This document shows, in pieces, positions 11,871 through 21,217 of a stretch of DNA of 64,000 bases; position 1 is the stretch's first letter; every line of letters starts with the position of its first letter. The DNA is taken from positions 1 through 64,000 of the forward strand of contig CM074142.1 in NCBI GenBank assembly GCA_037178625.1, written 5' to 3'. The DNA is from Skeletonema tropicum. Its lineage: Eukaryota > Bacillariophyta > Thalassiosirophyceae > Thalassiosirales > Thalassiosiraceae. Below the pieces are notes generated by a model. It ran no database searches. It worked only from the letters and a program-made list of their open reading frames with translations, and had not been told where the DNA came from. The position numbers and the translations under genes are program-made.

Positions 11871-12195
11871 CGAGTCTTAGGTGTGAGGAGCATGATTGCA
11901 GATGATTGCTTGTGTTGGATGGAGGTATCCTGTGCAATTGCTTACGCAATGTAAATATGTGAACATATAGCGCGGACTGAAGCGCACTCATTTGTGTGTG
12001 TACGAAGTTGGAGCTGGTAGAAGGGAGGAGTACTCGTCATAATGCTTCCTTACGTCGAAATGCTTCGTTCGCAGCCGGAGGTGGCTGTGATGTATTAGGC
12101 ATGCTGTACTTATTCCCATGCCTGGGCGATTCACGAACAGGACCCTTAAAGAGGATCTCAGGATCTTCTTTCGCTTTATGACTTTTCACATCGGA

Positions 12196-13274
12196 ATAAA
12201 TAGTTTTCGTTCGATACGACAGATGACCTCGGTTTTCACGAGGGACATTCAAGTCACTCTGCTCGTGAATCTGCCGTGTTGCTGCCGTGGCCGTGGTTGC
12301 TTGATTTTCCAGATACTGCTGCGAAAGAGGCCAACACACTGTGACCTATGACAGAGATTTTCTCTTCGCTCATTGGTTGCCCAGTATATGATTTTTCTAC
12401 TAACTTGTGTCCAGCTCAGTCAGTTCTTTTCCTGAGACCTATAATTGATTTACCATACACACTCTCTGTCAGCCAGCAGGCAGACCATTTATTCTGCAGA
12501 TCAGAGCTACTATCTTGAACTTCCCTTGACAAATTTCTTCAGCTGTTAACGAAGCTCCGAATCATGCTTTTTTCTTGTTCTTGTATCACTTGAGCTTGGA
12601 GATGGAGATAATTTATATGCCAAGATGACTTCCAATGCCAAGAGATGATTCAGAAGCCCTCCGTCTCATATTACACTTGAGAATAACAAGAGAAACAGAA
12701 AAAGGTGAAGAACTGAAGATGAAGACATGTATCAAAGTCAAAGAGTGTGTAAGAGGCGCATGTATTATGGTAGGACGGAAATAAAGAAGTACTTTGAGCA
12801 AGCCCAAGCGGCTGCCCTGATAGTGAGAGCCGAAGCGTACCCTTTCATCAAGACTTGGAATGGAACGAGGCATGCGAAATATGAAGAGGAAACGATGTGT
12901 GAAAGGCATTCCAGGAAGAGCAGTGTTACTCTATTAAACGGAGGTCTAGCAAATGGATGACGGTATGAATCAAGTTATGTTATGATGAAGACGCATCGTT
13001 TGATGACATCGTTTTGTGCTTTGCTTGGGCTTTACACCTTGTTTACATATTACCAGGATGAGGGAATTTTTTGGAGCTCTGCTCTGCATACGTTTGGGTA
13101 CTCTCTCTAGTGTTATACTGTGAATGTGGAAAATAAGTTGCTTTAACATATCATATGACATGAGAAAATGAGTGTTACTTGCACATTATGTACATAATTG
13201 TTAAGTCCCATGGTACAATTACACCTTTTCATCACATTCATATAGTTTGTTGTGTAGTTGAACCTCTCGGCACT
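12196..13274. other. Intergenic region with one weak ORF
   Basis: About 1.1 kb past the repeat block. The only frame of note is 12727-12960 plus (77 codons, MYQSQRVCKRRMYYGRTEIK), hydrophilic and without a known motif. An equally long antisense frame overlaps it, so I do not call a gene. Confidence 0.35.
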
Positions 13275-14017
13275 TCACCTGAAAGAACCCTTGGATCCCA
13301 AACTACATAAAAGGACAAAAAGTGTAAGAAATGATTTTCATTTTGTATAACCAACAAAAGTGTGAACTGGACAACAACTACTCACCTCCCCATATACAAC
13401 TTCACCCGAGTCTTACTCTGAACCATCATATCAATCAATGCCCACAACTGCATCTCTTCATCACTCTTAACCCGATCACTCCCCGTCCCAGGAACATTCT
13501 CAGTATCTTCAATCACATGAAGTGAATTTTCATTCAGTTCCATGGCCTTTTCACGGGCGGCAGTTTGAACGTTTTCGCCGACAATGTCTAGTGAGTATTG
13601 GAATAGTTGGGCGAATCTGGGTACTTCTTGAGGGAGTATTACTTCACTGCTGTCGTCAGAAGGAGCTTGCTCCGTGGTAACAAGCTCCTTGTCTAAAATA
13701 TCTGCCAATTTTTGACGACGCAATTCATCATTTTGTTCCTTGGATAAGTCTAGAATGAGCGTTTCCATCTCTTGTATTTCATCTTTGGAGAATTCTACTG
13801 ATGTTGGTGGCGAGGGAGGAGCTCTATCTGGACCATCTGCTTCGTTGTTGGAGGAAGCTGCAGAGAAAACAGTCGAAAAGCCAATGATCGAGCGTGTTTC
13901 TGTTTTGGAGCACCCAGCATGCTGCCGGCCAAGGGATGTTGTGAACGCCTCAGAGGGATCTAGCGCCGCCAGAAGGGTGCATAGTATTATCAGAGATTTC
14001 ATTGTTGTTCGTACCAT
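13275..14017 (-). CDS. Plastid-targeted protein of unknown function (two exons)
   Basis: The N-terminus has a hydrophobic signal (MKSLIILCTLLAALDPSEA) followed directly by FTT. This is the heterokont SEA|F type cleavage site that sends proteins through the ER into the plastid, so import into the chloroplast is inferred. The mature part is acidic and helical, with a run around EFSKDEIQEMETLILDLSKE and no recognised domain. Unspliced, the frame stops after KLYMGR. The codons at that point form a GTGAGT donor (exon end 13386), and the acceptor TATGTAG (exon start 13302) adds SLGSKGSFR before a stop at 13275, with an 83-nt intron. The spliced model has 219 residues. The exon 2 call is moderately sure. 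Confidence 0.7.
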
Positions 14018-14352
14018 CTACTTTAGGGCAACAGTGGAACAGAAGCAAGATATAGAGGTGCCACCTGTTAGAAGCTGTTAGAACACCTGTTTGTGTGTGA
14101 TGACGATGTGTGGTTTTGGCCAAGAGCGCAGCTTTGCAAAATTTAAATGGCTGGCTACATAGGAATAGTAGTATCAATTAACGCGCGCAAGTATTGAAAG
14201 ATTTTATGTCAAGGCTGGCACGGCTCTTGACTATCTTGATCAATGTCAATGTGTAAGGGAGTAGGTAAGTGCTGTCAAGAGAAAATGCAAGAGCAGCTAC
14301 ATATTATCTGCTCTGCATCATCCGCTGCCAATAATCTACTTCATACTCTCTT
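14018..14352. promoter_or_regulatory. Divergent intergenic region
   Basis: 335 bp between the starts of the plastid protein (minus) and the GH43 gene (plus). It presumably holds both promoters. No specific site was recognised. Confidence 0.35.
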
Positions 14353-15687
14353 ATGACTCAGTTTATCAGTGCAGTCCCAAGGCATCGTCATTCAACTGAA
14401 AGACAAACTTCCAAACAACATCAGATGATTGAATCGGGAATTCCCTCCGAGGACCTGTACCCTGCCGAGGACGATTCTCTGTTGTCCAAACATCGATTGA
14501 AGTCGGCGGCAGGAAATGATAGATTTCGTGTCAACAAAGCTTGGATCTATTCCATATTCATCGCTCTTGCCTTTCTACTCCTAACTGCGCATCATCATCG
14601 TCAAGATCGCTCTTCTCCAGTACTCAAGTCATCATCAGTTCACAACAAAGAACCGAACAGCGACCAGAAACAAAGCACTGTCATCCGACCCGGCTCCATC
14701 TTCCTCGACACCAACGGAAACCCAATCAATGCCCACGGTGGAGGATTTCTATTCCACGACAATGTCTACTACTGGTATGGAGAGATCAAATCCGGTAAGA
14801 CATATACTCCCCCAGCAAATATCAATTGGGGTGGAAGCAGAGTCGACTTGATTGGTATATCTTGCTATTCCTCACAAGATTTGGTTCATTGGGAGTTTCG
14901 TGGAAATGTTCTACGAGCATTGACGGATGATCCATCCCATGATTTATACTTCAAGAATGTAGCAGAAAGACCAAAGGTTGTGTACAATTCTCTCACCAAC
15001 AAGTTCGTAATGTGGTTGCATATCGATAGTATGGATTACAAGAGGGCAAGAAGTGGTGTCGCAGAAAGTGACAGCCCTACTGGTCCATTCACCTACATCC
15101 AAAGCTTCCGTCCAAATGATCAAATGGCACGTGATCTAACAGTATTTGTGGACAAGAAGTCCACTGTTGCATACCTAATCACATCCTCGGAAGACAATGC
15201 GGTCATGCACGTGTCTGAACTCACTTCCAACTACACATCCTTTACTGGAAAGTGGGAACGGATCTTTGAGGGTAGATATATGGAAGCTCCCACCTTTTTT
15301 CAACGAGGCGAATTGTACTACTTTATTGGGTCGGGTTGCACGGCTTGGAAACCAAATGCTGCTCGATCTGCCGTATCGACGAGTATATGGGGTCCTTGGA
15401 CAGAGTTGGGAAATCCTTGTAGAGGAGATGATGCGGATACAACATTTCATTCCCAGTCGACGTATGTTTTGCCAATCGGTAATGGTGGTGGTGGTGGAGA
15501 GGAGGAGCGTTTCTTGTTTGCTGCTGACCGCTGGAATGAGAAGAATTTATCAGATTCACGGTATGTTTGGTTGCCTATTGAGTTTGCTGTGACGGATGAT
15601 GATGATGGCGATGATAAAGTTGATGGCAGTGAAAGCCCTATCATTCATTGGCAAGATGAGTGGGACGTTACAAACGCATGGACTTAA
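14353..15687 (+). CDS. Glycoside hydrolase family 43 enzyme, membrane anchored
   Basis: 444 residues, single exon. The N-terminal 60 residues are hydrophilic, then a membrane segment at about 64-79 (AWIYSIFIALAFLLLTA) followed by basic residues. This is type II signal-anchor topology, typical of Golgi or endomembrane enzymes. The catalytic part begins near residue 110 with NPINAHGGGFLFHDNVYYWY, which matches GH43 proteins related to exo-beta-1,3-galactanases (subfamily 24). Other blades follow: SSQDLVHWEFRG, ERPKVVYN, SPTGPFTY, EAPTFFQRGELYYFIGSGCTAW and FHSQSTYV. The Gln in HSQSTYV may correspond to the water-positioning Gln described for fungal members. It may trim galactan-like glycans on secreted glycoproteins or wall polysaccharide; the substrate is inferred. 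The tail is Asp-rich. Confidence 0.82.
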   Translation: MTQFISAVPRHRHSTERQTSKQHQMIESGIPSEDLYPAEDDSLLSKHRLKSAAGNDRFRVNKAWIYSIFIALAFLLLTAHHHRQDRSSPVLKSSSVHNKEPNSDQKQSTVIRPGSIFLDTNGNPINAHGGGFLFHDNVYYWYGEIKSGKTYTPPANINWGGSRVDLIGISCYSSQDLVHWEFRGNVLRALTDDPSHDLYFKNVAERPKVVYNSLTNKFVMWLHIDSMDYKRARSGVAESDSPTGPFTYIQSFRPNDQMARDLTVFVDKKSTVAYLITSSEDNAVMHVSELTSNYTSFTGKWERIFEGRYMEAPTFFQRGELYYFIGSGCTAWKPNAARSAVSTSIWGPWTELGNPCRGDDADTTFHSQSTYVLPIGNGGGGGEEERFLFAADRWNEKNLSDSRYVWLPIEFAVTDDDDGDDKVDGSESPIIHWQDEWDVTNAWT

Positions 15688-16132
15688 GGTGTAAAGTATT
15701 CTACTCCTACTTGGCAAGGAACCAAGAAGTGAAGCGAGGGTTTCAGGTTGCATTCCTATTCGTCTTTGATTGCCAATTCAGGTCGATGCTTCGAGGAGCA
15801 TAGGTAAGAAATCCGCTGTCCATAAACGCAAGATGGAGACACAAACGCATGAGCTTAAAACGTGCAAGTATTCGTTGAAGGACCAAGTGAAAGTAAGGGA
15901 AGTCATTAATGTTCACTTATTATTTAGAGTGTACAACAACACCAAAATATGCTAGACACAAAATCCTATCTTTCGTATCTCATTTTTTATTTTCAACTAC
16001 ATAAATAACAATACTACCCTAGGTAAGTGGCAAATTCACACACGCGTTTCTTGAGGGTCCAGTGCTCCCCTGCAAAGAAGAAGAGCACCCCCTCTCCCCC
16101 CCTTCAAGTAAAAGAAGATGACTCAATTATAT
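15688..16132. other. 3' flanks of two convergent genes
   Basis: 445 bp between the GH43 stop and the stop of the first Cys-rich gene. No gene was seen. AT-rich stretches near 15,950-16,010 probably hold the polyadenylation regions. Confidence 0.4.
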
Positions 16133-17413
16133 TTAAGCCATGGCACCTCCCTGTTGAGCCAAAGTAGACTTGGCACCCTTGGTAAGCTGTTGGTGCAACA
16201 TGGCAGCATATCCAGCCAAACCAATCGATCCAAGAATGAAGAAGGTCAAGGCGAACTTTTGTCCACCAGTGGTAGCAACTCCACCTCCAGTGATGGAACG
16301 TCCACCAGCAATAGAGATCTCACCTGACATATCGTAAATTCCAGAGGCAACATTGGACATGTAGTTACAGACAGCCTCCTCGTTTCGCACTTGGTTGTAG
16401 TAATTGCCATTGCCATTGTTGTAGTTTTTCATGGCGGAGAAACCGTGGATGGACTCGCACTTGCCGGAAGCCTCGTAGAGTTGTTGGCATATCTCGGCAG
16501 TTTCGGCAGCTTGTTCTTCACCGTTGTCATCCTGGTTGCCGTCATCCTCATTCTCTTGGAGGCAGGAGGCGACACAGTCGGATTCAGGGAAGACGGACTT
16601 GATCTTGTGGTAAGAGAGCTTCATGGCACCATTTTCTCCGTAGAGCATGGACTCAACATCCATGTTCTCGGCGAGGGTAGAGCATTCCTCATCGGTAAAG
16701 ACACCAATCTTGATACGGGATCCACTGGAAGCGCACATGGCACCGGCGTAGTACTGAACACCATTGTCATTACCATTGTTGTTCTGGTTCTCGAGTTGTT
16801 GGCACTCAATGAACTCGGAGGCATCAAGGTATCCATTATCCTCCATGTTCTCAATGTTCTGGCACTCCTCGTAACAGGAGGAGGTATCGACATTCTGGCA
16901 CTTGTAGGCATCCTCATTATCTCCATCATCTCCTCCATCTCCATTGTTCTGGTTGTACGCCATCTCATAACACTCATTACAGGTCTCACACATGGCCTCC
17001 TGCTTCTGCTCCACGTACTCGGTAGTAGCCTGCAAATAGGTCTCAAGGTCGATCAAGTACTCTCCAAAGTCGTAGTTGCAACTCTTGCACGAGTTGTTGG
17101 GGCAGAGACGGAAGATGACAAATCGCTTGGTCTGCAAGAAGTTGCCATCCTCTCCTCCACCACCCTCTTCGCCGGCGAACTCCTTGACGAATTGACACTT
17201 TTCGAATTTGATAGAGTAGTTGGTCAAATCGATTTCACCATCGTCTTCTTGTTGCTGTCCGTCGAGGGCACGCACGACCTTGGCTCCACGGACGAGTTTG
17301 GCGGTGTAAGCGGACTCGGCGTTGTTGGCGCTTACCTTGGGAGCGAAGGGGTTGGATTTGGCAGCGGTGGCATAGCCGGTGGCAGCGAGGAAGGAGATGA
17401 GGGAGAGCTTCAT
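16133..17413 (-). CDS. Secreted Cys-rich acidic membrane protein (paralogue A)
   Basis: The frame is open further upstream, but the start chosen at 17413 begins with a good signal peptide (MKLSLISFLAATGYATAA). The protein has 426 residues. It has an acidic, Asn/Asp/Gln-rich lumenal part with many Cys (CPNNSCKSCNYDFGEYL, CETCNECYEMAYNQ, DTSSCYEECQ), a C-terminal membrane span (FALTFFILGSIGLAGYAAML) and a short basic tail. This is a type I membrane layout. FRLCP, the (D/S)xxTYL segment and ICQQLYEASGKCE recur in the protein encoded at 18122-19288, so the two are paralogues in head-to-head order. No named domain was recognised. A role at the cell surface or in a wall-forming vesicle is only a guess. 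Confidence 0.8.
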   Translation of the reverse strand: MKLSLISFLAATGYATAAKSNPFAPKVSANNAESAYTAKLVRGAKVVRALDGQQQEDDGEIDLTNYSIKFEKCQFVKEFAGEEGGGGEDGNFLQTKRFVIFRLCPNNSCKSCNYDFGEYLIDLETYLQATTEYVEQKQEAMCETCNECYEMAYNQNNGDGGDDGDNEDAYKCQNVDTSSCYEECQNIENMEDNGYLDASEFIECQQLENQNNNGNDNGVQYYAGAMCASSGSRIKIGVFTDEECSTLAENMDVESMLYGENGAMKLSYHKIKSVFPESDCVASCLQENEDDGNQDDNGEEQAAETAEICQQLYEASGKCESIHGFSAMKNYNNGNGNYYNQVRNEEAVCNYMSNVASGIYDMSGEISIAGGRSITGGGVATTGGQKFALTFFILGSIGLAGYAAMLHQQLTKGAKSTLAQQGGAMA

Positions 17414-18121
17414 TTTGATAGTTATTTGTTTGATTTGGTTATTCGTTCCGGTTTTATGCAAGTGTGCACAACTGATGGATAAGTTATTGTGTATTATGAG
17501 CACTGCAGCCAACAGCGTTGGATCTTCAATTCGCCGACTGGTGGGAGGTCCAATGCGGTGAGGGTCGTTTCTAGCGTTGAGAAAGAAAACTTGGCGAATT
17601 AACGCGTGGATAGTATACGTAGGAATTAGTGGAAAAGGTTGCGAACGCCAATGCGGTAAGTACTGCCATTTCTGACATTATAAACTTTCGAGTGATAGTT
17701 TCTTTGGTGGTAGCGTAGGAATTAGTAGATTGTGGTTTCAAAGATTTTTGGATAACGTGCCTATGGTTTGGGTTGAATTCGGATCAGTTAAAGAATCTGA
17801 GTGACCTATTTAAAGGTCAAAATATAGCAATTATATCCGTAAACGAGCACATTTGACAGGACACACACGAGATATACCCGAAACGGAAACGTTCCAAAAT
17901 CGCCGAATCCTACTCACAGGAATCGGCGGCGTTGGCCTCACAAGATACGAACCCCATTTTTTCTGACGCTTTGCGCATTGGCTCCCTGCTTGCTTGATTG
18001 TTGGCTGCTCGCTTTTTGGTTTTTCTACCACCGTTGAGATCCAACTCAACATCTCAATCCTTCCATAATAACTGCATCTGTTGTGCACACACACGAAACC
18101 TATCATACAATAACAAACAAA
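17414..18121. promoter_or_regulatory. Divergent promoter of the Cys-rich paralogue pair
   Basis: 708 bp between the two start codons. A short TATA-like string (attataaactttc) lies near 17,677. The leader before each ATG is pyrimidine/adenine rich (aacaaacaaaATG on the plus side). The geometry suggests co-regulation; no known operator was recognised. Confidence 0.4.
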
Positions 18122-19288
18122 ATGAAGCTCACCCTCACCACCCTCGCAGCCCTAACCGGCCTCACCACCGCCAAGGACATCACCACCCACTCCCGAATGG
18201 GTCAAAAACTCATGTCCTCCGCCCGCCGCGTCGACCAACCCCGTCTCCTCGAGGGCAACCAAGAAATCGACTACACCTGGGTCGCCAACTACGCACTCAA
18301 ATTCCAGGGATGTCACAACATCCCCCGATGGAACGAAGATGCCGACGGTGAGGACGATGTCCGCGTCTCCAACACGGCACTTGTCCGCTTCCGTCTCTGC
18401 CCCGCCGACTCGTGCTCCACCGACAGTGCCTACGGGTGCAAGTCTGGATATGGTGACTACGTCGTGTCCATGGACACCTACCTCAATGCCTACTTTGAAT
18501 CCGTCCAACAAGACCAAGAGTACAATTGCGAGTATGCCATGAACTACGAGTGCAACTGTGCCGAGGGGGGGGATGACAACTACAACGAGGAGATGTGTCA
18601 GTATGATTGTTTCATGAACAAGGGCATGGAGTACTGTGTGGACAAGAACCCCTATGCCGAGGAGGGTGAAGAGGAGGAGGAGAAGCAGGATATTCGGGAG
18701 ATGGCCGAGTGTAAGCAATTTGAGATGCAAAACGATGATGGCAACAACAATAATGGTGGTGAGCAAATGGAGTACTTCATGGGACCCCACTGTGCGGATG
18801 ATGGATCCTCCATCCGCATGGGTCTTTTCACCGATGATGAATGTACCGTCTTTGCCGACTCCACCAATGGTGCCACCACCTACTACAAGCTCACCTCCGG
18901 AGCTTCCATGCCCTATGCTGCCACCACTATGGTTGGCACCGAGTGCATGTCCTGCAAGGAACCTGCCGATGTCGATCAGAACAACGCCAACGACCAAGCC
19001 GATGAAGACCAAGTTAAGGAGGGTTGCGAACAACTCTACGAGGCATCTGCCAAGTGTGAGGCTGGCCTCTCTGGAATTATTGGCTACCCCGATAACAGCG
19101 GATGTAACTTCATGCAGGGTATCAAGATTATTCGCAAGAATGGAAATGTATACTCGGTTGGATCCTCCAAGAACAGAACTGCCACTGTCTTCATTGGATT
19201 GTTTGGTGCTGGATTCGTTCTTTTGGCTGGGTACTCTTATTACCTTAAGACCAAGTTGGAGCGTGCCAAGATTAACCTTTCCGAGTAA
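18122..19288 (+). CDS. Secreted Cys-rich acidic membrane protein (paralogue B)
   Basis: 388 residues from ATG 18122 (aacaaaATGAAGC), chosen because it begins a signal peptide (MKLTLTTLAALTGLTTA). The layout is the same as the divergent neighbour: FRLCPADSC, GYGDYVVSMDTYLNAYF, CEYAMNYECNCAEGG, an acidic EEGEEEEEK tract, GLFTDDECTVFA (compare GVFTDEECSTLA in the neighbour), CEQLYEASAKCEAG, a C-terminal membrane span (ATVFIGLFGAGFVLLAGYSY) and a basic tail. Early coding sequence is strongly C-ending at third positions (ctcaccctcaccaccctc), unlike most of the window, which suggests high expression. Function unknown. Confidence 0.82.
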   Translation: MKLTLTTLAALTGLTTAKDITTHSRMGQKLMSSARRVDQPRLLEGNQEIDYTWVANYALKFQGCHNIPRWNEDADGEDDVRVSNTALVRFRLCPADSCSTDSAYGCKSGYGDYVVSMDTYLNAYFESVQQDQEYNCEYAMNYECNCAEGGDDNYNEEMCQYDCFMNKGMEYCVDKNPYAEEGEEEEEKQDIREMAECKQFEMQNDDGNNNNGGEQMEYFMGPHCADDGSSIRMGLFTDDECTVFADSTNGATTYYKLTSGASMPYAATTMVGTECMSCKEPADVDQNNANDQADEDQVKEGCEQLYEASAKCEAGLSGIIGYPDNSGCNFMQGIKIIRKNGNVYSVGSSKNRTATVFIGLFGAGFVLLAGYSYYLKTKLERAKINLSE

Positions 19289-19784
19289 ATTATTCTATTT
19301 GCTTGGAATGTGAATCATTCAATTCTCTCTTTCTTTTGAGGGGGGGGATTTAGGAGCATGTATTTGGTATTGATGAAGTCTTGAGGAATAAAGCTAGACT
19401 TGTCTTGTTTATGTTGTAACGAATAAGAAGTAAAGGAGAAACGTTTCTGCTTACTTTGAAGAATCTTTCCTTTGCACTTCTACTGGCCCTCTCTCGTAAC
19501 AGAGGTGGCGCAGCCACTTTTCTATCTCTGTTGAGGGAATTGAAGATGGATTGCTCTTCGCAACTCTAATCATTTGCACTTGGGAAAAGATTCGAGATGA
19601 TAAGAAATCGAAAATTCTCTTTTCTTGCTTCTCACAAAATTAGATTAATGTGCACCTCTAGCTCACCAAACATTGATGCAAGTATGCAGTGATGGATCAA
19701 GATCAAAAGGTGCCATTCTCCTCATAAGATTTTTCGACACACATCAAACCTTGTCACTCCGCTTATTCTTCCAACAAAGCTACC
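19289..19784. other. Intergenic region, no gene seen
   Basis: About 500 bp separating the Cys-rich gene from the anchor-L gene. It contains only short frames and no recognisable RNA gene. The 3' part is presumably the promoter of the downstream gene. Confidence 0.4.
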
Positions 19785-21092
19785 ATGAATCTATCATTGG
19801 CACTGCTTGCAACATCCTTGGCCGCCGCTGCAGATGCCATCACCTTCTCAAGACTCTCAGCTCAAGATCTTGTTGAGAACTACTTCAGTGACCCCGGAGA
19901 TCCAGTTGAGTTCCGCAACGTCGCGGCATCTGATCATTCTTGCTTTGCACTATTTGCAGATGGACACTCTGCTGGACGGCATTCGGGTACAAATCAGTTC
20001 TTGCTGCCCAACGATGGTGTCATCATGAGCACAGGCAAGCCTGAAGACTTTTACATCAACGACTCGGATGAGACTACCACCGACTTTGGAATTGTCACTG
20101 GAGATATCCACCTCGATCACAATCTTGTACAGGGAGAACAGGTGCTTGATCCGTGCTTTATCCAGTTCGAATTCTCTTGTCCCAACATCACGGATATCTA
20201 CACACCACAAGTAACCTTTGATTATGTCTTCGGGTCGGAAGAATACCTACAGAAGAAGAAGAAAGACGAAGATGTTGTAGATAAGGACAAGCTCAACCGA
20301 GGATCACACCCTGATGTTCTTGGATTCTTTCTCAATGGCAAAAACATTGCTCTTGTTCCAGATGAGAATGGGGGTGTAGTTGAAGTTTCCATCGAAGATG
20401 TGAATGAAAAACGTAACACACAATACTTTGTGAGCAACAAGTCAAAGAACTCTACCAGCGTCTATCCTGCTGTAGGTGCAGATGGTTTCACAACCAAGTT
20501 GACTGCGACAGGAGAAGCCAATCCAGGATGGAATATCATCAAGTTTGCCATTGGTGATGTGGTCGATGGTAAGCTTGATTCTTGGATACTGCTAGAGGCA
20601 GGAAGCTTTTCTTGTGCACTGGGCGATGCACCAAAATCCTTCGAGATTCCGGAGACAGTTGAAGTGACACCTATTGTATCAACGAAAGAAATTAAAAAGA
20701 AGAGTGAAACTGAAAGCAAGACTGAAAGTGGAAGTGAAAGTGCGTCTGCTCAAAAGATGAGTGGCGTGGCTAAATTTTTCATTTTTGTTGTAGTCCTCTT
20801 TGTATTAGGTTGGGTCTTGTTCGCATCTGGAGCCTTGCGACTAAAAAAGGTATCAAATAGGGTCACAACAGTCGTCCCTGGTAAACCGAGTGCAAGTCAA
20901 CTGAAAACGAAGTCAATCGAATGGTGCGGTGCGATCAAAGCGAAGTCAAGTGAAACATATGGTAAAGTCAAAGCGAAGTCAAGTGAAAAGTTTGGCTCAA
21001 AGAAAGTGAATCCAGACGAAAGCACGGCCTCAAGCCCAAGTAAGCCCAAGCAGCAGGTTGAAGAAATCAAAGAAACAGACAGCAACGTCTGA
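19785..21092 (+). CDS. Secreted membrane protein with choice-of-anchor L domain
   Basis: 435 residues. Signal peptide MNLSLALLATSLAAAADA, then a domain with the hallmarks of the bacterial choice-of-anchor L family: DGVIMSTG (77-84), FDYVFGSEEY (145-154), DVLGFFLNGKNIALVP (177-192) and FAIGDVVDGKLDSW..LLEAGSF (254-275). In bacteria this domain is usually extracellular, beside varied surface anchors. Here it is followed by a Ser/Glu/Lys-rich linker, a membrane span (about 330-351) and a basic cytosolic tail with imperfect repeats (IKAKSSETYGKVKAKSSEKF). No intron. It is convergent with the oxygenase-DOMON gene, 125 bp between stops. From residue 217 onward the gene is part of the triplicated segment. 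The biochemical role is unknown; extracellular binding or adhesion is inferred. Confidence 0.8.
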   Translation: MNLSLALLATSLAAAADAITFSRLSAQDLVENYFSDPGDPVEFRNVAASDHSCFALFADGHSAGRHSGTNQFLLPNDGVIMSTGKPEDFYINDSDETTTDFGIVTGDIHLDHNLVQGEQVLDPCFIQFEFSCPNITDIYTPQVTFDYVFGSEEYLQKKKKDEDVVDKDKLNRGSHPDVLGFFLNGKNIALVPDENGGVVEVSIEDVNEKRNTQYFVSNKSKNSTSVYPAVGADGFTTKLTATGEANPGWNIIKFAIGDVVDGKLDSWILLEAGSFSCALGDAPKSFEIPETVEVTPIVSTKEIKKKSETESKTESGSESASAQKMSGVAKFFIFVVVLFVLGWVLFASGALRLKKVSNRVTTVVPGKPSASQLKTKSIEWCGAIKAKSSETYGKVKAKSSEKFGSKKVNPDESTASSPSKPKQQVEEIKETDSNV

Positions 21093-21217
21093 GCTGCCGT
21101 AGTTTTGGCACTATTTATTTGCTGTAGACAGTCAAGTGTGAAGGTGTAGTTGTATCGTGCATAATTACTTAGGATTAGAGAAATGTTTGTTCGTTATCGT
21201 TTCAGTCACCAGATTTC

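Larger units (their letters stand above)
7828..12195. repeat. Three diverged direct-repeat copies (~1.6-1.8 kb unit)
   Basis: The same order of segments recurs at about 7,828-9,660, 9,663-11,287 and 11,290-12,195 (the last incomplete). Landmarks present in every copy include tttagtttaca, gaggccttagcaaaatgg and ggagctggt; the block ending tatttcgcacgatcaaa-like tail is only in copies 1 and 2. Copies differ by many substitutions and indels. Copy 1 alone has a local duplication of gcttgacttggaagtat (8,375-8,500), and copy 2 has an expanded minisatellite. No transposase, terminal inverted repeat or LTR structure was recognised, so the class is unknown. Confidence 0.75.

Noticed and set aside
16391..17482. 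363-codon plus-strand frame
   Set aside because: It is antisense to the Cys-rich gene at 16133-17413, has no family motif, and is low in complexity (runs of Val/Ile/Leu) caused by the acidic codons of the real gene.
18152..19033. 293-codon minus-strand frame
   Set aside because: A shadow of the Cys-rich gene on the plus strand; the same Val/Gly/Leu bias and no signal or domain.
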